Below are positions 61,798-64,000 of a stretch of 64,000 nucleotides of DNA, one piece after another. Positions within the stretch are counted from its first letter, which is position 1, and each line of letters begins with the position of its first letter. Source of the stretch: Pontiella sulfatireligans (GTDB taxonomy: Bacteria > Verrucomicrobiota > Kiritimatiellia > Kiritimatiellales > Pontiellaceae); assembly GCF_900890705.1 (NCBI RefSeq), contig NZ_CAAHFH010000001.1, forward strand, positions 310,001 through 374,000, in the 5' to 3' direction. The position numbers and the translations under genes were made by a program. The notes beneath the pieces were generated by a model. It had not been told where the DNA came from and did not search any database. It was given only the letters and a program-made list of their open reading frames with translations.

Positions 61798-62826
61798 ATG
61801 AATACAACACATGATGCAGCCGGGAAAACATGGATAGAACCGAGTTTTGAACCGGAGTTGGTATCGGTCATTGTACCAACCTACAACCGGGAAGTTCTAT
61901 TGCTCGAAACCCTGCAATCGGTATTTGAGCAGACCTATAGACCCATTGAACTCATTGTGGTGGACGATGGGTCAAATGATGATACAGGCAAAGCCGTTGC
62001 TAAATGGGGGCAGGGGATTCCTGAGGATGAATCCTTCCGCTTTAGGTATCTATTGCAGGAAAACCGAGGGGCATGCGCTGCCCGCAATCTTGGATTGCTG
62101 AAGTCATGCGGCGAGTTTATCGAGTTTCTTGACTCGGACGATCTGCTGCATCCCGAAAATCTGGAAGCGCTGGTATCATCGATCCAGTCATCGCCTGTAA
62201 ACGACTTGGCATACGCAAAGTCCGGAAAGTTCGAAACCGTGCCGGATTGGAGTTCCCCGTCGGTTTTGAGCGGAAGACCCTGTGCCGACGGAGAACGGAT
62301 TGCTGCGTTTTCCGGGCAACCGCTTTGGCTTAATGGATCTGCCGTATATCGGCGTCGGCTTTGCGCAAAGGTAGGCGGTTGGAATCAAGAGGTCTTGCGA
62401 TGCCAAGATTGGGAATACAATATGCGTGTGCTGTTGGCGGATCCCGGTGTAACGTATGTGGATCAGGTTTTATCTCTTGTTCGGTTGCATGGTGATGGCC
62501 GCATCTCCGACCAATACAAGGATGTGGCGATTTTGAGGAATATGTTTGAAGTAACCAGGAATGTGGAAACGATGTTGAAGGAAGCGGGTAGGTTCTGCCC
62601 AGCATGCGAAAAGGAAATGAGTGGGCGATACCTTCACATCTGCAAAAACGCCATTTTTCTGGGGGACAGGCCGCTGGCTGCGGACGTGTTGCATTGGAGC
62701 GCACCTCTTCGCTGTAGCCGGATTGAAAATATTAAGCGTCATTTTTGGCGGGCGATGACGTATTTACCCAAAAGTGCCGGTGCTTTGGCAATCCGGGGCT
62801 ATTCTTGCCTGTTCCCGGCAAAGTGA
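61798..62826 (+). CDS. Glycosyltransferase family 2 protein
   Basis: 342 residues: VSVIVPTYNREVLLLETL, IVVDDGSNDDTG and FIEFLDSDDLLHPENL (DxD), QDWEYNMRVLL (catalytic ED-like base region). It is an inverting GT-A enzyme with a C-terminal extension of about 100 residues. No membrane segments, so it works on the cytoplasmic face. It follows the methyltransferase by 3 bases. Confidence 0.9.
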   Translation: MNTTHDAAGKTWIEPSFEPELVSVIVPTYNREVLLLETLQSVFEQTYRPIELIVVDDGSNDDTGKAVAKWGQGIPEDESFRFRYLLQENRGACAARNLGLLKSCGEFIEFLDSDDLLHPENLEALVSSIQSSPVNDLAYAKSGKFETVPDWSSPSVLSGRPCADGERIAAFSGQPLWLNGSAVYRRRLCAKVGGWNQEVLRCQDWEYNMRVLLADPGVTYVDQVLSLVRLHGDGRISDQYKDVAILRNMFEVTRNVETMLKEAGRFCPACEKEMSGRYLHICKNAIFLGDRPLAADVLHWSAPLRCSRIENIKRHFWRAMTYLPKSAGALAIRGYSCLFPAK

Positions 62827-62866
62827 TCTGCCCGCAGCGTATTACGATGAAAAAGGATTTAAAGAC

Positions 62867-64000
62867 ATGCACAGCCAGTTGACAGATTCAGTAAAAATTA
62901 AGCAGGGGATGCTGACCGCTCTTTTAATCGCGTTAACGGTCTATCTTTTTGGGTTTGGGCTTTCGAAAAACATGCCGGCCATCGGTTTGCTGATTCCCTT
63001 GATCGGCATCGTCAGCGTACTGTTGAGCCACCCTGCGCATTTGTTGATCTTGCTTATGTTCATCCAAATTGGCGGGTTTCTTGTGCCCGGTTTGCCGGGG
63101 GCACTTTCGCTTGCTCGGCTGCTCTTGTTCATGATGATTGGCTGGTCGGCATTGGATGTGGCAATTCGTCAGCAGAAAAGTATTTTTTCATATCAACGCG
63201 ATATGGATATTTGGATGTGGGTTTTCCTTCTGAATATTTTCTTGATCATGATGGTGCGCGGGGTTGGGTTCCGCATGATGGGTGGATCAACTTATGGAGG
63301 GGGGGCCTATATCGGATTTATTGCCGCCATTCTGTTTTATTTTGCCGTCGTGCGTATCCGCTTGACGGATAAACATGTAAAAATGCTTCTGTTTGCAATG
63401 CTCTTTGCTTCAATAATTCCAATGGTCGCAGAGGTTTTTGTTTATTTTCGGCCGGCACAATCTTGGTGGATCACCCGATTCATACATGTTGGAGCCAACT
63501 ATTCGTTGGGGCAAAAATTTATTAAAGGGGGCATCGAACGGTGGGGTTCATTTTCGAAGCTGGCCTATGCGCTGATACCGTTTGCCTATGTTTTCTGTAG
63601 AAAACAAAAAACGCGCACCGTTCTGATTCTGCTGGCCATTGTGCTGGTCGGGCTGACTGGATTCCGCAGCCGTATCCTGCGGATCGGCGTACTGGTGTTT
63701 TTTACCAGTATGTACTATTCAAAAAGCCGTATGAAAACGTTCGTGATGTGGGGAATGATCGGATTTGCGGGATTGGCGGTTTTAATGGTGACGGCACCGC
63801 TTTTGCCAGCTTCGATTCAACGGTCGATTTCCTTTATTCCGTTTCTGCCGGTGGATGCAGATATTGCATTGAAGGCTACAGGAACAAGTACTTGGCGGTT
63901 TGATATGTGGAGGGACTATTGCATTCCCAATGTGCCAAAATATTTACTGGTTGGTCGTGGCTTTGCGCATGACATAGCCGGATTTGCCTGGTTGGATGAA
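62867..64000 (+). CDS. O-antigen ligase/polymerase-like membrane protein (partial)
   Basis: 378 codons are open to the window edge. The start ATG follows AAAGGA by 10 bases. At least nine hydrophobic segments are seen. The loop near residues 190-215 and the later STWRFDMWRDYCIPNVPKYL followed by LVGRGFA is the pattern of the O-antigen ligase/Wzy family, where R-x-x-x-W and G-x-G-F/Y precede the periplasmic loop. It probably polymerises or ligates the repeat units. The C-terminus is missing. Confidence 0.82.
   Translation, partial: MHSQLTDSVKIKQGMLTALLIALTVYLFGFGLSKNMPAIGLLIPLIGIVSVLLSHPAHLLILLMFIQIGGFLVPGLPGALSLARLLLFMMIGWSALDVAIRQQKSIFSYQRDMDIWMWVFLLNIFLIMMVRGVGFRMMGGSTYGGGAYIGFIAAILFYFAVVRIRLTDKHVKMLLFAMLFASIIPMVAEVFVYFRPAQSWWITRFIHVGANYSLGQKFIKGGIERWGSFSKLAYALIPFAYVFCRKQKTRTVLILLAIVLVGLTGFRSRILRIGVLVFFTSMYYSKSRMKTFVMWGMIGFAGLAVLMVTAPLLPASIQRSISFIPFLPVDADIALKATGTSTWRFDMWRDYCIPNVPKYLLVGRGFAHDIAGFAWLDE

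Overview
The window looks like a chromosomal segment from the Planctomycetes-Verrucomicrobia-Chlamydiae side of the tree, most plausibly a Kiritimatiellota (Pontiella-like) marine bacterium. This is an inference from gene content: corrinoid/UroD-type methyltransferases, many secreted beta-propeller and oxidoreductase genes, a PEP-CTERM protein, an integron remnant, and a large exopolysaccharide locus with its own sulfate-activation genes. No rRNA or other strong taxonomic marker is present.

Region 1 (1-16085) is a corrinoid methyl-transfer locus. It holds four UroD/MtaA-like methyltransferases (one fused to thioredoxin), a homocysteine S-methyltransferase fragment at the edge, a B12-binding corrinoid protein, its RACo-type ATP-dependent reactivator, a DUF1638 protein and a CobW-type GTPase. 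It also holds a sodium:solute symporter, a RhaM-like secreted protein, two membrane di-iron desaturase/hydroxylase paralogues and two AraC regulators. The layout suggests two parallel modules, each led by a divergent AraC gene and containing UroD gene(s) plus one desaturase. An O2-dependent enzyme class inside a corrinoid locus is unusual. The methyl donor is unknown.

Region 2 (16086-27666) starts with two broken genes fused head to head. It continues with secreted or periplasmic enzymes: two SMP-30-like propellers, three aldo/keto reductases, a GH5 lipoprotein, a VOC protein, an SDR, a peroxiredoxin-like protein and a PQQ-type propeller.

Region 3 (28085-36503) is an integrated element in tRNA-Ser(UGA). 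It has 34-bp direct-repeat att sites, matching 20-bp presumed integrase arm sites just inside both ends, a tyrosine recombinase, an excisionase-like gene and a DnaB-N/RepA-like replication ATPase with a truncated second copy. Its right half is a decayed integron: a frameshifted, 5'-truncated intI and about five cassettes with recognisable attC sites. Next to the element the tRNA-Ser 5' half is duplicated around a small GIY-YIG nuclease gene.

Region 4 (37107-64000) is an exopolysaccharide locus. A GbsR/MarR-like regulator and a NusG-like antiterminator lead into glmS, cysQ-cysD-cysNC (PAPS supply), rmlD, rmlBAC, gmd, fcl, a PEP-CTERM gene pair, a UDP-sugar dehydrogenase, wecB, three glycosyltransferases, a methyltransferase, a flippase and a partial O-antigen ligase/polymerase gene. 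It predicts a sulfated polymer with rhamnose, fucose and an aminouronic acid.

The most unusual signal runs through region 4 and, more sparsely, region 1. Imperfect palindromic, word-like repeats sit between genes and also in frame inside at least six conserved biosynthetic genes, including one 58-bp repeat in opposite orientations in two different genes. Three four-helix-bundle (23S-IVP family) genes, one intact, one frameshifted and one truncated, are each bordered by inverted copies of such repeats. This recalls rRNA intervening sequences, but placed among protein genes.
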